Part shown: positions 1 to 12,486 of the stretch, one piece after another | Layout of the letters: every line of letters starts with the position of its first letter | Position numbering within the stretch: the stretch's first letter is position 1 | Assembly (NCBI GenBank): GCA_004335835.1 | Contig: RWJK01001932.1 | Location: 155,971 to 219,970 of the forward strand | From: Scenedesmus sp. ARA3 | Lineage: Eukaryota; Chlorophyta; Chlorophyceae; Sphaeropleales; Scenedesmaceae | Length of the DNA stretch: 64,000 nt | Reading direction: 5' to 3' | Notes under the pieces: model-generated | Seen by the model: the letters and a program-made list of their open reading frames with translations, nothing else | Databases searched by the model: none | Told to the model about the DNA's origin: nothing | Translations under genes and position numbers: made by a program

Positions 1-27
1 ATTTCGCTGCCAAATGCTGCTGCACAG

Positions 28-2860
28 GTGCTGATCGGCGGCAAGGAGGATGCTGATGGGCAGCGCGCAGTGAAGGCCCTGGCTGACGTGTACGCTCACT
101 GGGTGCCTCGCGCACAGATTCTCACCACAAACCTGTGGAGCGCAGAGCTGGCAAAGCTCACAGGTTGGTGCCAGGGATACGTTGCGACAGCCACCATGCA
201 GTCCTGCGCCGTCCTCTGCGGACGCACTTCATGCATAGATGCTTGCGCACACCTCCACACAGGGGTCCTGCAAGACACAAGCTACTACCCACGCTCCACT
301 CTACTCGGATGCCTGCTGGTTTTGTTGCTGCTGCTCTGCATTGTGCCCGCAGCCAACGCCATGCTGGCGCAGCGCATCAGCAGCGTGAACAGCATCAGCG
401 CGCTATGCGAGGAGACGGGCGCAGACGTGTCAGAGGTGAGGCACGCGGGGTTGGCTGCTGCTGCAGGACCAGAACACTGGCTCAGCGCAAACCAGCAGGG
501 CATTGCAGGGCTGGGTCAGTATCTAACATTCCTGCATCTGTTTCCTGCACACCTGACCAGCTGAATGTAGAGGTGTTGGAGACAGCAAGCAGCTGATTAG
601 CCCAACCTGCACCCCCTGCTGCAGCATGCTGTTGTTCATATTGCCCCTTGCCGTCACCTGTGCGCAGGTGGCTCGCTCTATCGGCATGGACAGCCGCATC
701 GGCAGCAAGTTCCTCAATGCCAGCGTGGGCTTTGGCGGCAGCTGCTTCCAGAAGGACATCCTCAACCTGGTGTACATCTGCGAGACCCAGGGCCTGCAGA
801 AGGTGCGCGCTGCTGTAAACACTGTTACTTTCTCTGCTGACATACAAGCTTGCATGGCATAGCATCGACCTGTGTGCCATGTGCCAGGAGGAGGGATGGG
901 TGCAGCTCTGGCTGCCTGTGGTTGCGGCTGGTCACCAAAGCACTGCCGGCCTCTGACTGCACGTGCCTTTCCCGGGTATTGCTGACAAATCCCATTCAAT
1001 GTTGTGCTGGCTGCTGCAGGTGGCTGACTACTGGCGCATGGTCATCGACATCAACGACTACCAGAAGCAGCGCTACGTGGAGCGCGTCATCGGCGGCATG
1101 TTCAACACCGTGTCCAACAAGAAGATCGCGGTGCGTGGCATGCAGCATGATGGGACTCGGCCTGGGGACTGCTGCCTGCAGTCGTTTGTGTTGCCTTGAG
1201 CCTTGTGTTGCCTTGAGCCAATCTGTATGGCGGTCCTACTCAAGCTGTGCGGCTGGGCCCGCATCCAGTTCGCCACGAGGCTCAGTTTGCCTGGCATGTC
1301 TGCTGCGTGATTTGCATGCTTTGTTTTGGATGTGCACATGGTACAGCTGTGCGGGTGCATCAGCAATGCTGTAGCTGGCACGTCAGCGCACAGACTGTTG
1401 ACCGGCGCACAGAGCATCTGGTCTCCCCTACTGCAGCATGGCTGCTGAGCTCGACGTGACACCTTGCTTGCTGGTGCCCTGCCTGCTGCGCTGCTCTGCT
1501 GGCACCGTACCTGTACACCGTGTCTCCTGCGCTGCCAGGTGCTGGGCTTTGCCTTCAAGAAGGACACCGGTGACACGCGTGAGACGCCAGCCATCGACGT
1601 GTGCAGGGGCCTCATTGCTGACGGCGCCAAGCTCTTCGTGTATGACCCCAAGGCGAGTGAGGCTGCTGCCATGAGACAGCAAGCAGGCAGCCACAGGGTG
1701 GTTGAGAGAGCTGCATGTTGTGTGGCGACAGTGCTGTGCTTGGAGCATTGCAGGACCAGGATGCATGGCGCGGCAGCTAGTGGCAAGTGCTGCGACTGCA
1801 GGTCTTCAGTGTGTGTACCAGGCAGACCTGGCTCCATCCCTTGGGTGATGAGGTGTATAGTGTGGGAGTCAGCATTGCAGTGCTGGCGCGCAACTGACTT
1901 GTCGGCGTGTCCTGCTTGCCCTTGACGCTGCCAGGTGGAGGCGCAGCACGTGCACTATGAGCTGTCAGCAGCCAAGTTCTCATGGGACCACCCCAAGGGT
2001 GAGCGGCGCGGGACCATCAGCACCAGACATCAGCTGTGTCGTGCAGGCAGCTTGAGCCAGGCATCATGGCGCACCATACAGCTCTGTTGAACGCCTGCGG
2101 CTATCAGCCAGTGGTGTTCTAGCAGCAGAGCAGTGCGATGACTGTTATGCCACTGCCACCCGCACACGTGCCCACAGCGACAGCAACTCAAAGGCTTCAT
2201 AGTCCTGCAGCGTGCATCAACGTGCAGTCACACTGAACTCCACTGCGCCTACATCCTGCCTTCCCTTTGTGCAACGGCAACACGTGTGCAGCGCCATACG
2301 CCAGCGCCAGCCGGCTGTCTTCTGTGTCAGTGGTGAAGGACCCATATGAGGCCTGCGACGGCGCGCACGCCATCTGCGTGCTGACAGAGTGGGACGAGTT
2401 CAAGCAGCTGGACTTCCCACGCCTCTACGCCAGGTGCGGCATGCGCATGCGTGCTTTGTCATATGTGCTCTGCCAGCAGCGCACAGCACCTGCCATCTAC
2501 TGCAGCAACATTGGCCATCAAGGGTTGCCTCCTGCCATTCAATTATATGGCGTATGCAATTGCGGTGCACTCCCAGCATCTGTACTATGCCGGCACATCA
2601 TAGAACGTTGAGCACGCTGCAGGCCCGCAGCGCCACACTCACTCGCCAGACCACTCAGCAGCATCCACCACTCACAGTAACATGTTGTTCTTCGCCCTGG
2701 CTGCCCTTTCACAACACCCTGTCACCACACCCGCAGCATGACCAAGCCCGCGTTCATCTTTGATGGCCGCAACATCCTGGACCACGCCGCGCTGCGTGAG
2801 TTGGGCTTTGTGGTGTATGCGCTGGGCAAGCCGCTGGACCCCTTCCTACGCAAGGACTGA
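28..2860 (+). CDS. UGD: UDP-glucose 6-dehydrogenase (5' partial, spliced)
   Basis: This enzyme oxidises UDP-glucose to UDP-glucuronate with two NAD+ in the cytosol and supplies precursors for cell-wall sugars. Eight exons with matching phases are visible: 28-163, 353-435, 668-802, 1020-1130, 1539-1652, 1935-1998, 2292-2433 and 2737-2860, giving the last 302 residues and a TGA stop. The N-terminal NAD-binding part lies before the window. Recognisable family segments in order are the helix ending LWSAELAKL, the catalytic loop [10 protein letters not shown] (nucleophile Cys codon at 743-745), [12 protein letters not shown] at the UDP-binding domain, VCVL-type TEWDEF, and FDGRNILD near the C-terminus. 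The intron after exon 5 appears to use a GC donor (AAG|gcgagt at 1653), because only that keeps the next exon in frame. Identification is secure; exact exon ends are inferred. Confidence 0.95.
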
Positions 2861-3322
2861 GCGGCTGCAGGCGTGCTGCTGTAGATGGGAGTCTCATATT
2901 GCAGATGCAGGCATAGCAGCTATGCCAGCTGCTGCAGGCAGCTGGGCATGTACGCTTCTGCTGGCGAATGGGGCGGAGGACTGGCTGTGTGCTGCGCCAG
3001 CGACTGCTGCTGTTGGTTGCTGGGTGTGCAGCTTGGGAGGAAGGATGGATGCTGACCTGGTTGCTTGTGATCTCGTTTGCTCGTGGAGAGAATGTGCAGC
3101 TGTGTCATGCATGCTTGTGCGTGTTGGCAAGCAAGGGCGTCTGGGCAAGCGAGGGTGCAAGTCTGGCTTGCTGCCGCTGCCATTGCTAGACAGGGTAGGC
3201 ACTGCTAGATGGGTAGAGTGTATGATATTGTGCATCGTCGCCTGGCAGATACAGCATTTCACAAACAACGCAATGTGGTTGATGAATGTGCATCTTGATG
3301 ATGCTTCACCACTTCATGAAGG

Positions 3323-3363
<41 letters not shown>
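3323..3363. repeat. (CTG)n microsatellite
   Basis: About 13 uninterrupted GCT/CTG units lie in noncoding sequence downstream of UGD. The tract resembles many others in this window but here is not next to a splice site. Confidence 0.9.
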
Positions 3364-3446
3364 AACAAGCAGCTCCAGCAGTGCAGCAAGCATATGAGAT
3401 GGGGCACCTGCCACCCTTGTAGAATGGCATTGAATTTGTTCAGGGG

Positions 3447-3451
3447 TGTAA
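3447..3451 (+). terminator. TGTAA poly(A) signal of UGD
   Basis: TGTAA, the usual poly(A) signal of chlorophycean algae, occurs about 590 bases after the UGD stop and before the next gene. It is the likely 3' end signal, inferred from the motif alone. Confidence 0.4.
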
Positions 3452-3751
3452 TACGATACGTCCTGTCTGTACGTTGACCTTTGCAGCACAGGTGAGGAGC
3501 ACAGGTGAGGTAATCTGGCCTGTTGTTGGTACTGCCTCCTCGGCTTGGCCAGGAGGTTTAGCCATCGAAGAGGTTTTCAAGATAAACATAAAACACAAAA
3601 TCACGTTACAGTCGCCAGGCGCTTCCAAACACCAGCGTCCGCCAAGTGTGGTTTAGCCAGAGCAGTCTTTTGCGAGTGCCATATCACTGCTGCTCGGCGC
3701 TGGCTTCGGCCTCTTTTCTGGCATCAGCCGTGTTTTGGAGCAGCTGGCAAG

Positions 3752-6304
3752 ATGCCTAAGGTGTGCACAGCCTCCGGCCGTCATTGCTGTAGCCAGCCCG
3801 CCACCCGAGCTACACGCATGCTCACCTTTTTCTCCCGTGCTGCCGCAGACAATAGTGATTGACGCCAGGGCCCACATGCTGGGCCGCTTGGCCTCTGTGG
3901 TGGCCAAGCAGATCCTTTCAGGCTATCAGATTGTGAGTGGCTTGCACAGGGACCGAACGGGGCTGCTAGAGCTTCGAATACATTGATAATGTGCTGGAGA
4001 AATGGTTTGTTGCGCCAGGCTGGCGTTCAGTAGGCAGCAGCACAGCAGCAGCCCTGACTGCTTGCAGGGCAGCAGCAGCTGCCAGCCAGCAGGCACTATG
4101 AGCTGCAACAAACCAGCACCAGCTAGACGCCTGACGCGTATGGGACCCTGTTACTGCAGGTGATCGTCCGCTCTGAGGAGATCAGCATCTCTGGCGGCCT
4201 GGTGCGCCAGAAGATGAAGTACGAGCGTTTCCTGCGCAAGAAGCACAACACAAACCCCACAAGGGCTGGTGTGTGGCACTACCGCGCACCATCTCGCATC
4301 TTCTGGAGGACCGTGCGCGGGTGAGCAGTGCTGCTGTGTGGAGCTGCTGCTGCTGTTGCAGGAGGGGGCGGCCTGCTGCCGCAACTGCAACAGTGCCAGG
4401 CAGCTGCTGCGCAGCACTTTTGGGCAGCTGGACAGCAACAGCGGCAGCTGGCGGGCAGGGGGGTGCTGCGCAGCTGGCCTGAGCAGCAGCCAGCAGCTGT
4501 GAGGCCACAGGCGGCCAAGTGCGGTTTTGAGCGTGGCTGCAGGCGCTTGCAGCAGCAGGAGGCATTTCTGCAACAGTTGACAGTAGCAGCTGCAATGCTG
4601 GAGCCAGGCGGCTGTGGACAGGGCTTGGCAGCAACCGTCTGTTGGGCTGCTGGTAGAACTGTAGCAGCAGCAGCGCACGTTTTTGGCGACACTTGAGGAT
4701 TGCAGCAGCAGTAGCACGAGCCAACTGCAGCTGCCACGGTTGCAGATGACCGCGTCGGGCAGCAGTGGCAGCGCTGTGATGGAACCAGCGATGTGCTGGA
4801 CGGCCAGTGCATTGAAGCAGCGAACAGATTCAGATGTAGTGGGATTGATGATGTAGGGAAACACTGGATAATAATGGGACTTGTTGCCAGTTGATGAGTT
4901 CCGTTCTTATCTGGTGTTTCCTGACATCATAACTTACACCCCAGCTACTTTGCCAGGGCAATCGGCAGGCAGTGTTATTGCAGTGTACGGGCAGTGGCAC
5001 TGATATGTTGGTGCACAGCACACAGCTGCAGGAGAGCTACAGCTGATAGTTCAGCACGGCCCCACGCATGTCGTGCCTGCGATTGGTCTGTGCTGCGTGT
5101 GTCGGGAGTGTTACTGGCGTGCTGCAGCATGCAGCTTAGAAGTTGCTATGCTATGCTGATATGATCGTGACCATTCATTCAGCGGTCTTTGCATCTGGTC
5201 CAAGCTTCTTGGTTTTGTGGTGTTGATGCACGCACCCGCCTCATGTCAACTGTCAAAACGTGCCGCATACACTCCGTCAAACACCCTTCTGGCCGGCTTG
5301 CACCGCTTACCATGCTCGCCACTCTGCACTGCTGCTGCTGCTGCTGCTGCAGCATGGTGCCCCACAAGACCCCCCGCGGTGCTGCTGCCCTGGAGCGCCT
5401 CAAGTGCTTTGAGGGTGTGCCCCCTCCCTACGACAAGGTGAAGCGCCTGGTGGTGCCCGACGCACTGCAGGTGCTGCGCCTGCAGCACGGCCACAGGTTC
5501 TGCAAGCTGGGCCAGCTGGCACAGTCGGTGAGTGGCTGGCTGGGCTGGCTGGAGTATGGGGCGATAGCAGCTGGGGCGAGAGGCTGGGGTGGTGCTGGGG
5601 GAATGTGCATGCAGAAGATCCTCTGATGTGGCAGAGGGTTTCCTGCAAGCTGGTGAGGGACGCAGGCAGCGAATGGGGCTTCCTGCGAGTGCATCATTGC
5701 ACGGGGTCAGCACGGAGCACAACTTAACATAGGCAACTGTCTGGGACTGGGGTTGTTCAAAGTTTGTGTGAGCGTATCAACTGCAGGGCAGGCAGCGCAG
5801 AGGTGGGGAGCAGCCAGCATGGTGTAGCAGCACCATGCTACTGGCAGGAGCTCAGCAGCTGTTGTCATACAGCTGTGTGTGCGCCCTGCCGTGGTGGAGG
5901 GTTACATGTGGCTAGCAAGGTTGGCTGGCAGCAGCAGCAGCAGCAGATGACAGCCGGAGGCTGATAGCGGCGCCCATGACGTCATCGCGCCAACCGTGCA
6001 TGTGCAGCTGATCAACTGCACGCCAGATACAGTGACTGGTGCAGGTCGGCGCTATCAACCCTAGCGCTTCTGCATGCGTCCGTTGCAACGGTACATGCTA
6101 TGTGCTTGACTGCCGTGCGTCTGCTGCTGCAGTGTTGACCATGTTTTGTATTTGTATGCATGTGCTGCCGCGCAGGTGGGCTGGAAGCACCAGGACGCCG
6201 TGGCCGAGCTGGAGGCCAAGCGCAAGACCAAGGCCACCGCCTTCTACCAGGCCAAGAAGAAGTCGCTGGCCCTCAAGGCCAAGGCAGCTGCACAGGTGGC
6301 TTAA
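3752..6304 (+). CDS. RPL13A: 60S ribosomal protein L13a (uL13)
   Basis: This is a structural protein of the large cytosolic ribosomal subunit. Five exons agree in phase: 3752-3760, 3849-3932, 4160-4320, 5353-5527 and 6176-6304, giving 185 residues, close to the family length of about 200. Exon 1 encodes only Met-Pro-Lys. The protein then reads [20 protein letters not shown], the hallmark start of uL13, followed by [17 protein letters not shown], the conserved [19 protein letters not shown] segment at the start of exon 4, and a basic C-terminal helix rich in Ala and Lys. Intron 3 (4321-5352) is over 1 kb long. It ends in a run of CTG repeats directly before the acceptor, and it holds a possible box C/D RNA at about 4845-4924 (see findings). 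Start choice follows the tiny first exon that restores the normal N-terminus. Confidence 0.96.
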
Positions 6305-6502
6305 GCGGCAGCGCAGCAGCAACAGCAGCAGCAGCCGCGCTACGCAACTGGCTGAGCTCGCTGCTGCAGCAGCAGCGCAGTGGAGCAGGCGTGACCTGGC
6401 GGTGTGGCAGCAGCAGGGGCTGTTGGCTGCCCTGGGTGCGGCAGTAGCTGCTTGTTTGTGCCACTGCGGCTGCTGGGCTACTGACAGTGCGACACAGTAG
6501 CT

Positions 6503-6507
6503 TGTAA
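6503..6507 (+). terminator. TGTAA poly(A) signal of RPL13A
   Basis: TGTAA lies about 200 bases after the TAA stop of RPL13A, a normal distance for a chlorophycean mRNA 3' end. The call rests on the motif only. Confidence 0.45.
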
Positions 6508-6757
6508 CGCAACAGTCTATGACAAATTGTGTGCTGGCTGTGCTGGGCATCCTCCCCAGCGCAAAGTGTGTATCTGCGGAAAGGATGCCTTACGTCGTCT
6601 CCTTCGTCCCAGAGCCGATGCAAGGCAGCAGGCAACTTGTGAGGCCGGCAGGATATGAGATATTGACCAATGATGTGCTCTGGCGGGAGTTTCACTGGGG
6701 GTGAATCTGGTTGAAAGTGCCTTTCATCTTATGCCTTTGGCAGGCCAAGCTTTTGGG

Positions 6758-6788
6758 TTACAGAAGCAATTGCAGACAACAGATTACA
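6758..6788 (-). terminator. Pair of TGTAA poly(A) signals (minus strand)
   Basis: TTACA occurs at 6758-6762 and 6784-6788, which reads TGTAA on the minus strand. I found no other copy between here and the stop of the ankyrin/RING gene at 9155, and the base-composition change lies at the same place. Assignment to that gene is an inference. Confidence 0.3.
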
Positions 6789-9154
6789 CCACGAACAACA
6801 TAGCCGGCCACAGCAACAGCCTGACCTCCATATGCAGCCAGTAAGCAGCTGCTGCAGTCCACTGCCGCATGACAGGCAGCGCTCACTGCACAGATAAAAT
6901 GGGCATATGCATGCATGCACACTGCTGGAGTAGCAGCCAACCCTGCTGAGAACCATCACAATTCGTCATTGAGTGCAGCAACACACTAGCAAGCAAACCT
7001 ATACTGCCACAGGAGCAGCTCCTGTGAAGAAGCCTCATTCACTGGGCACAACACTTGGAACAGATCCTGATACTATCTAGTAGAACCTCGTAGAAAGGAA
7101 GGCTGTCTGCTTGGAAGCACGGCGCAGGAGCAGGTCGAGAGCAAAATTCACCCACAAAGCAAGGAAGCAATGCACGTAGAAGGTCCAGCACCCATGCATG
7201 CATGGCTGCCCACATCCCAACCATTCAGGAACTTTGCACACAAAGTAACTGCAATCCACCAGACAAGAACCGCTGCAAGATACCTCACTTAATTGCAGAC
7301 AAAGCTACCGCCAGCAAATCTACTTGTGTCCAGCAGACAATCCATTGAGTGGCTGGGCAACCTCTTCTGCCAGCATGTAAGGTCAAAGCGCCCTGCAGAG
7401 GACCCAGTGCCTCTGCACCCAAGTGTTGTTGCACATGCACTGTATGGTGACAGATGCATTGCAGCCGCCAGCGTATGTGCCACACCCTACTCCTACATTA
7501 TTGTGTTAGGCAACAGCAGGATGCCGACCGTCTCCGTGTCTGCTAGCCATGCAATATGCATAGCAGCTGGCTACCACAAATTACGCATGCTGTGTGCTCA
7601 GATACTACGCACCCAATGACCAGGGAACACAAACAACATGGCCGCTCAGAGCACTCATCAGTGGAAGCAGGGCCCTGTGAGACACCACAACAATGATGAT
7701 AAGAATCCTGCACTTGCGAGGTACAGGTGGCGCTGCGAGACAACACACATGTGGCCAATGCCACTGCAGTCTGCGTAATACGCATGTAGTGCACGCGTAC
7801 GCGGTACGCGCTGCAATTCAATGTGACACACCCGACAAGCGCCACCATCATGCAAGGTATGTGCTCCATGAAGTGGGCAGACATTGAGCCACAAAACTAG
7901 TTGCTACCATGCCCCAGCACTGCCCGCCACACTGTGCAGTCAAGGAAACCTTGCTCTGGCAAGGCGCAAATGCGTCGCAGCTAACGTGCCTGACTGTAGT
8001 CGCTGCCAGCAACACTATCAGGCATGCACAGAATCTGGCAACATGCCAAGCAACCATGCTCAGTAGACTCGTCCACAAACGTGACTGTAGCAATGCACTG
8101 GCATGTGTGTGATGCATGTTCTGTACACATCGAAAGTGGGTTGCATGCCGTGGCTGTTTGAAACAAACACTGTATAGTATGGCATATGTCGTACAGCAAA
8201 CAATGCCATGACTGGGATACCGGAGCACACACTGTATGTCTAACAGGCAGCAGAGACGACATTCAGCAAAGAACACATAAGAGGGTAGCGTGTAATAAAT
8301 GTGCAGTAGCACATGCACAGATGGCAGGATGAAGTTGCGGTCCCACGAAGAGTCTTCTCGCACACTGTAGGGCATGTTGCTTGCTGTGCCACGCTGCTAC
8401 ACACGCTGCTACACACTCCCTGGTGCACCAGAACAATGGCTGCTTGCCAAACCCAGACGGACTGCTGCCTGACCACCACCTGCACCCCCCTGAAACACAC
8501 CAGCATGCCCATGTGTGCTGTCTACCACAAACCAGCTGCAGTGGCCAACAATGCAGCTGCAGCTGCAGCGGCCACAAGGCACCTGCTGCCCTGCCCCATT
8601 TGCAGCATCCTCATGATCTTAGCAAAACAGCAGTTCATGCAGCCACAGGTGCCTGCTTCGGCAAATTGCCCACCTAAACAAAGAAGTACTACTGGCACTG
8701 TCTAGGTGGGAGTGTAGCTGGGGCAGCACCAGCAAGCAAGAGCAGTCGCTGCAGATGCTTGTTGCAGTTGCGCACGCGGCAGCCTTCTCTAAGCATGGCT
8801 CAACAGCCATGCAAGGAGACAGCTACCTGCCACTGCAGCAAACTACACCGGTAGCATCGCAAGTTGTGACAGCACAGCGCAGTGTGCCACAGCTGTGATG
8901 CCCATGTCACCACCAGCTGCAGCAGAAGTCATACACTGCAGAGGATGTTGAGTGGCGGCTGCCCTGCCTACGGAAATGCTGCTGAGTCATGCCAGCCCTA
9001 CCTCTCCTGCAGCTGCACAAACTACACTGAAGCACCTACAGTCAAAGAACATGCCCCAAGCAAGGGCAACAGACACGACACTGTACACAAGAACTGCCAC
9101 ACTCCCACAGCCAAACCTGGACCATTGCTGCAGGAATTGAACCCCTGGTTGCAG

Positions 9155-12100
9155 CTAAGATGTGGGTGTTGCTGACGACGGCACTGCTGCTGCTGCAGCT
9201 GCTGCTGGGGCTGCCGCCAGGTGCGGCAGGTTGGTGGGCGCAAAGCCGAGGATGATGCAGCGGCAGAAGGGGCACACGGCTGTGCTGATGGAGAAGCGCT
9301 CGCACATGTCCATCGCGCAGTCAGCTGCAAATGCACCAGGCAGCACACGGCACACAGCGCGTCAGAAGATGTGTCCAGCCCATGTCGTCAGGCACAGCAC
9401 TATAAGTGATATTAAGCAGATAGCAAAGCATTGCGCATCAGGCAGTCGGCAGCTGCACGACGGTCCTGCTAGGGATGACTCACCGCACATGTTGTGCTTG
9501 CACGGCAGGATGCATGCAGTGGGCGCTGCGTCCAGGCATACCCCACATGTGCGGCCATCCTCGCCCAGGCTGCCAGCATCTGACACACAGTTGCAGGGCA
9601 GGGCGGCAGCAGCAGCCGCGCTGCTCCACTTGAACTGCTGCAGCATCACCTCCAGCATGCTGCTGCGGACCTCAGCATCATTGCTATTGCCTTGCTGCTG
9701 TTGCTGCTGCTCATGGTCTTGCTGCTGCCGCTGCTGTTCTTGAGCATGCGGCTGCTGCAACTGCTGCTGCTGCTGTCCTGCCTCATTCTGGCAGACTGTT
9801 AAAACGCGTGGGCTAGCAGAAGGCGGCAGCGGCAAGAACATCTCACACTCCCAATCTGTGTTCGTCACGTCTAGATCAGCCATGCTAAAGAGACTGCCAG
9901 AGGCTGCATGTGACAGTGCTTGCTGCTGCTGCTGCTCTGCCGCTGGCTCAACGCCAGTGCCTGTACCCTGGGCCTTGTGGCCCCTGGCGCTCAGGCAAGG
10001 CGGCAGCTGCAGCCCACACTCCAGCAGGCTGAGCACATCATCCAGGTGAGGCTTGGGGCTGACTGCTGCTGAGTCCAGCCCCTGGTCACCCTGCTGCTCA
10101 TGACCAGCTGCTGCTGCAGCACCGCCAAGCATCACTGACATCAGCACACGCGGCGACAGAGGGCTGGGCGGCGCGCCAAACTCCCCTGCTGTCCTGCTGC
10201 CTCGCCTGCTGTGCCCTTGCCGCCGGCTGGGTGGGCGGGCTGAGCTGTCCGCTGCCGGACCTGCCCTGCTGTTTGGCCTGCCGCTAGCACCAAAGCTGTT
10301 GCTGCGCCTGTGCATGGAGAGGCTCCAGCGCCGCCGCTGCGATGCTGCGTCGCTGCTGCCATCCTCCGCAGCTGCTGTCGTGTCAGCCTCAGCTGGCTGC
10401 ACGCTGCTGCTGACCTGCTGCACTGTTCCAGATGCTGGTGCAGCATACACATGCGCGGGTGCTGGCACCTCAGCCACTTCCGCTACTGCTGCTGCCGTGC
10501 CCGCTGCGGCTGCGCCCGTTGCTGCCGGAGGTGCTGCCGCTGCTGCTGCCGCTGCTGCTGCCACCTCCTCAGCCTGCACCAGGGACTTGATAGCCGTCAA
10601 GTCTGCCACGAGCGACTTGTGCAGCACTGACGCTGCTATGGTGGCCAGGCGCGGCGGGCCCCAGGTCGTGTCTGTCCCCAGTTCCTCGCCAGCCAGCAGG
10701 TACCTGCAACAGCAGCGCCAGCACCATGTTACAACAGGCTGCTGTGTGCTGTGCTTCACAGCTGACCTGTGCAAAAAATGTTCAAACAACAAAGCGCACT
10801 GTGGCTCTCATGAGCCGCTGCGGGGCAGGGCTAGTACGGTATGCATGTCGCCCCGCAACCTGCAGCTCACCTGACAGGCACGCTTGGGTCCAGCATCTCC
10901 GCCAGCCAGGTGTGGCCCTTGCGCATGGCCAGGTGGTACGGCAGCCGCCCGTAGTCGTTGCGCATGGCGCGCGGGTCGCGCAGCCGGCGCGGCAGGCCAG
11001 AGTCCGGCATGAGCGAGCCCGACTTCTCATTCTGCGGAACGCAGGGAGGTGCAGACACACCACACAACAGAGGCGGGTGACGTCAGCAGCAGGAACAGCA
11101 GCACCCACATTCAAGCGCCATCAGCAGCACTATCTCAACTGCATGAAGATGAACACATCAGTCATCATGCATGCATGGCCACCACATCCACGCAGCTGCT
11201 CGACCACCACAGTACAGCAACCCGCCCAACACTCACGTAAGCGCGCAGCAGTATCTGGATGCAATCAATGTTGCCCTTGGTTGCCGCGATGTGCATGACT
11301 GTGTCGCCCGCGTTAACAGTGCTCCAGTCCAGGTCAGGGAACTCTGCCTGCGCTGTGATGTCTGCGTCAGCAGCCAGCAGCAGCTGCACCGCCTCCAGCT
11401 CATCGCAGTGCACCGCATAGTGCAGCGCAGTCAGGCCTGCGTGGTTGCCCAGCTCAACAAGCCTGCAGGAGCATGCACCAAGCAGCACACATGAGTCTCA
11501 CAGCCAAACTCTATGTCTGCAGCCAACTACTGGTACCTGGACCAAAACATTCATGCTGCCAGTGCAGTCCTGCAGACACAGCCAATGCTGTTGTAAGCTG
11601 CCGAACACAGCTGTTGCATGCTGCAGTGCCCACCGTTTGCCAGTGGTGGGGTGCGTCGAGTTGCCAGCACTCGCCAGCAGCAAGCGGACAGCATCGATAG
11701 CACCCGCCTGTGCTGCGCAGTGCAGCGCAGTGTGCCGTCTCACGCGGTCATGCCGCCACACATCAGCGCCTGCAGCAGGACAACAGCATCCATGTCAGTT
11801 GCTAGCATGCATGGCACTGACAGTGTACACATAAAAGCACCAATCAACTTGGCACAGGTAGCTCTTCAACACACTATTGCTGCCCTGAGCTCAGCCCCAT
11901 GTCAATCTGTAGTGTGCTGCTGCTGCTGCTGCTGCTGCTGCTGACACGCCGCTGCTGTCATGCCATCATCGCCAGCTGCTGAGTCACATGCCCTGATTCC
12001 TAAAAGCTGACAGAAAGGATTCAAGCTGATCTTTCAACCAAACTACGCACCATGCTTGAGCAGCCAGGCCACTACGTCCGTGTGACAGCCTGAGCAAGCC

Positions 12101-12486
12101 AGCATCAGGGGCGTGATGCCTTTCAGGTTGGCCTTGTTGACCAGCCGTGCAAGGACATCAGCGGTGCTGCTCCCCAGGCGTGCCAGCCTGTATGGCGGCA
12201 TCAACTCGCGTGAGGGCTTGCTGGCCATCGTGAACTGCTGCTGCACTACTTGCTCCATTGCCTCCAGCACCTCTACCCTGCCTGCCTTGGCAGCTTTGTG
12301 CCATGCAGTGTTACCGCCGAACACGCTGCTGTGCGAAAGATAATGTACATCGGTCGCCAGAATCCAAGCCACAACGTTGGCCTCGCCCTGCTCAGCACTG
12401 CGCAGCAGCTCCTTTCCTGAATCGGCAACACGTGCTGACATGCTGCTGCCCCCAGCAGCAGCATGTCCTGACGCTGTGTTGCCCAT
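9155..12486 (-). CDS. Ankyrin-repeat RING E3 ubiquitin ligase, XB3/XBAT-like
   Basis: This is a probable membrane-attached E3 ubiquitin ligase of the plant XB3/XBAT family. Six exons on the minus strand agree in phase: 12486-12051, 11769-11634, 11462-11237, 11031-10871, 10703-9484 and 9324-9155, giving 782 residues. The N-terminus MGNTAS is a classic N-myristoylation signal, as in rice XB3. Ankyrin repeats fill about residues 20-320, with TALHCAAQAGAIDAVRLLL and VMHIAATKGNIDCIQILL as clear units. A linker motif LLAGEELG follows, then a long low-complexity region rich in Ala, Gln and Ser. A C3HC4 RING closes the protein (about residues 706-747: CGVC, CKHNMC, CAMDMC, CPFC). The last intron falls within the RING, directly after the HNMC cysteine. 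Plant XB3 proteins are about 450-500 residues, so the linker is much expanded here. Substrates are unknown. Confidence 0.88.

Larger units (their letters stand above)
2861..3751. other. Intergenic region between UGD and RPL13A
   Basis: This stretch holds the presumed UGD 3' UTR and the promoter/5' UTR of the ribosomal protein gene. It contains a pure CTG/GCT microsatellite of about 13 units at roughly 3323-3363. I see no protein-coding exon or RNA gene; the open frames through the repeat are poly-Leu, poly-Ala or poly-Gln artefacts. Confidence 0.6.
6305..9154. other. 2.85 kb convergent intergenic / 3' UTR region
   Basis: No coding exon is evident on either strand. By eye, the plus strand changes near 6.7 kb from mixed sequence to C/A-rich sequence that continues to the end of the minus-strand ankyrin/RING gene. 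The first TTACA (reverse of TGTAA) met when reading downstream from that gene is at 6784-6788, with another at 6758-6762. The region may therefore be largely a very long 3' UTR of the minus-strand gene. Confidence 0.5.

Noticed and set aside
28..564. Long open frame across the first UGD exons
   Set aside because: It reads through an intron; only 28-163 and 353-435 match UGD, and the joins are in phase when the intron is removed.
8380..8410. Short direct repeat (cacgctgctacacacgctgctacacac)
   Set aside because: It has only two short units and no wider array; too small to support a CRISPR or satellite call.
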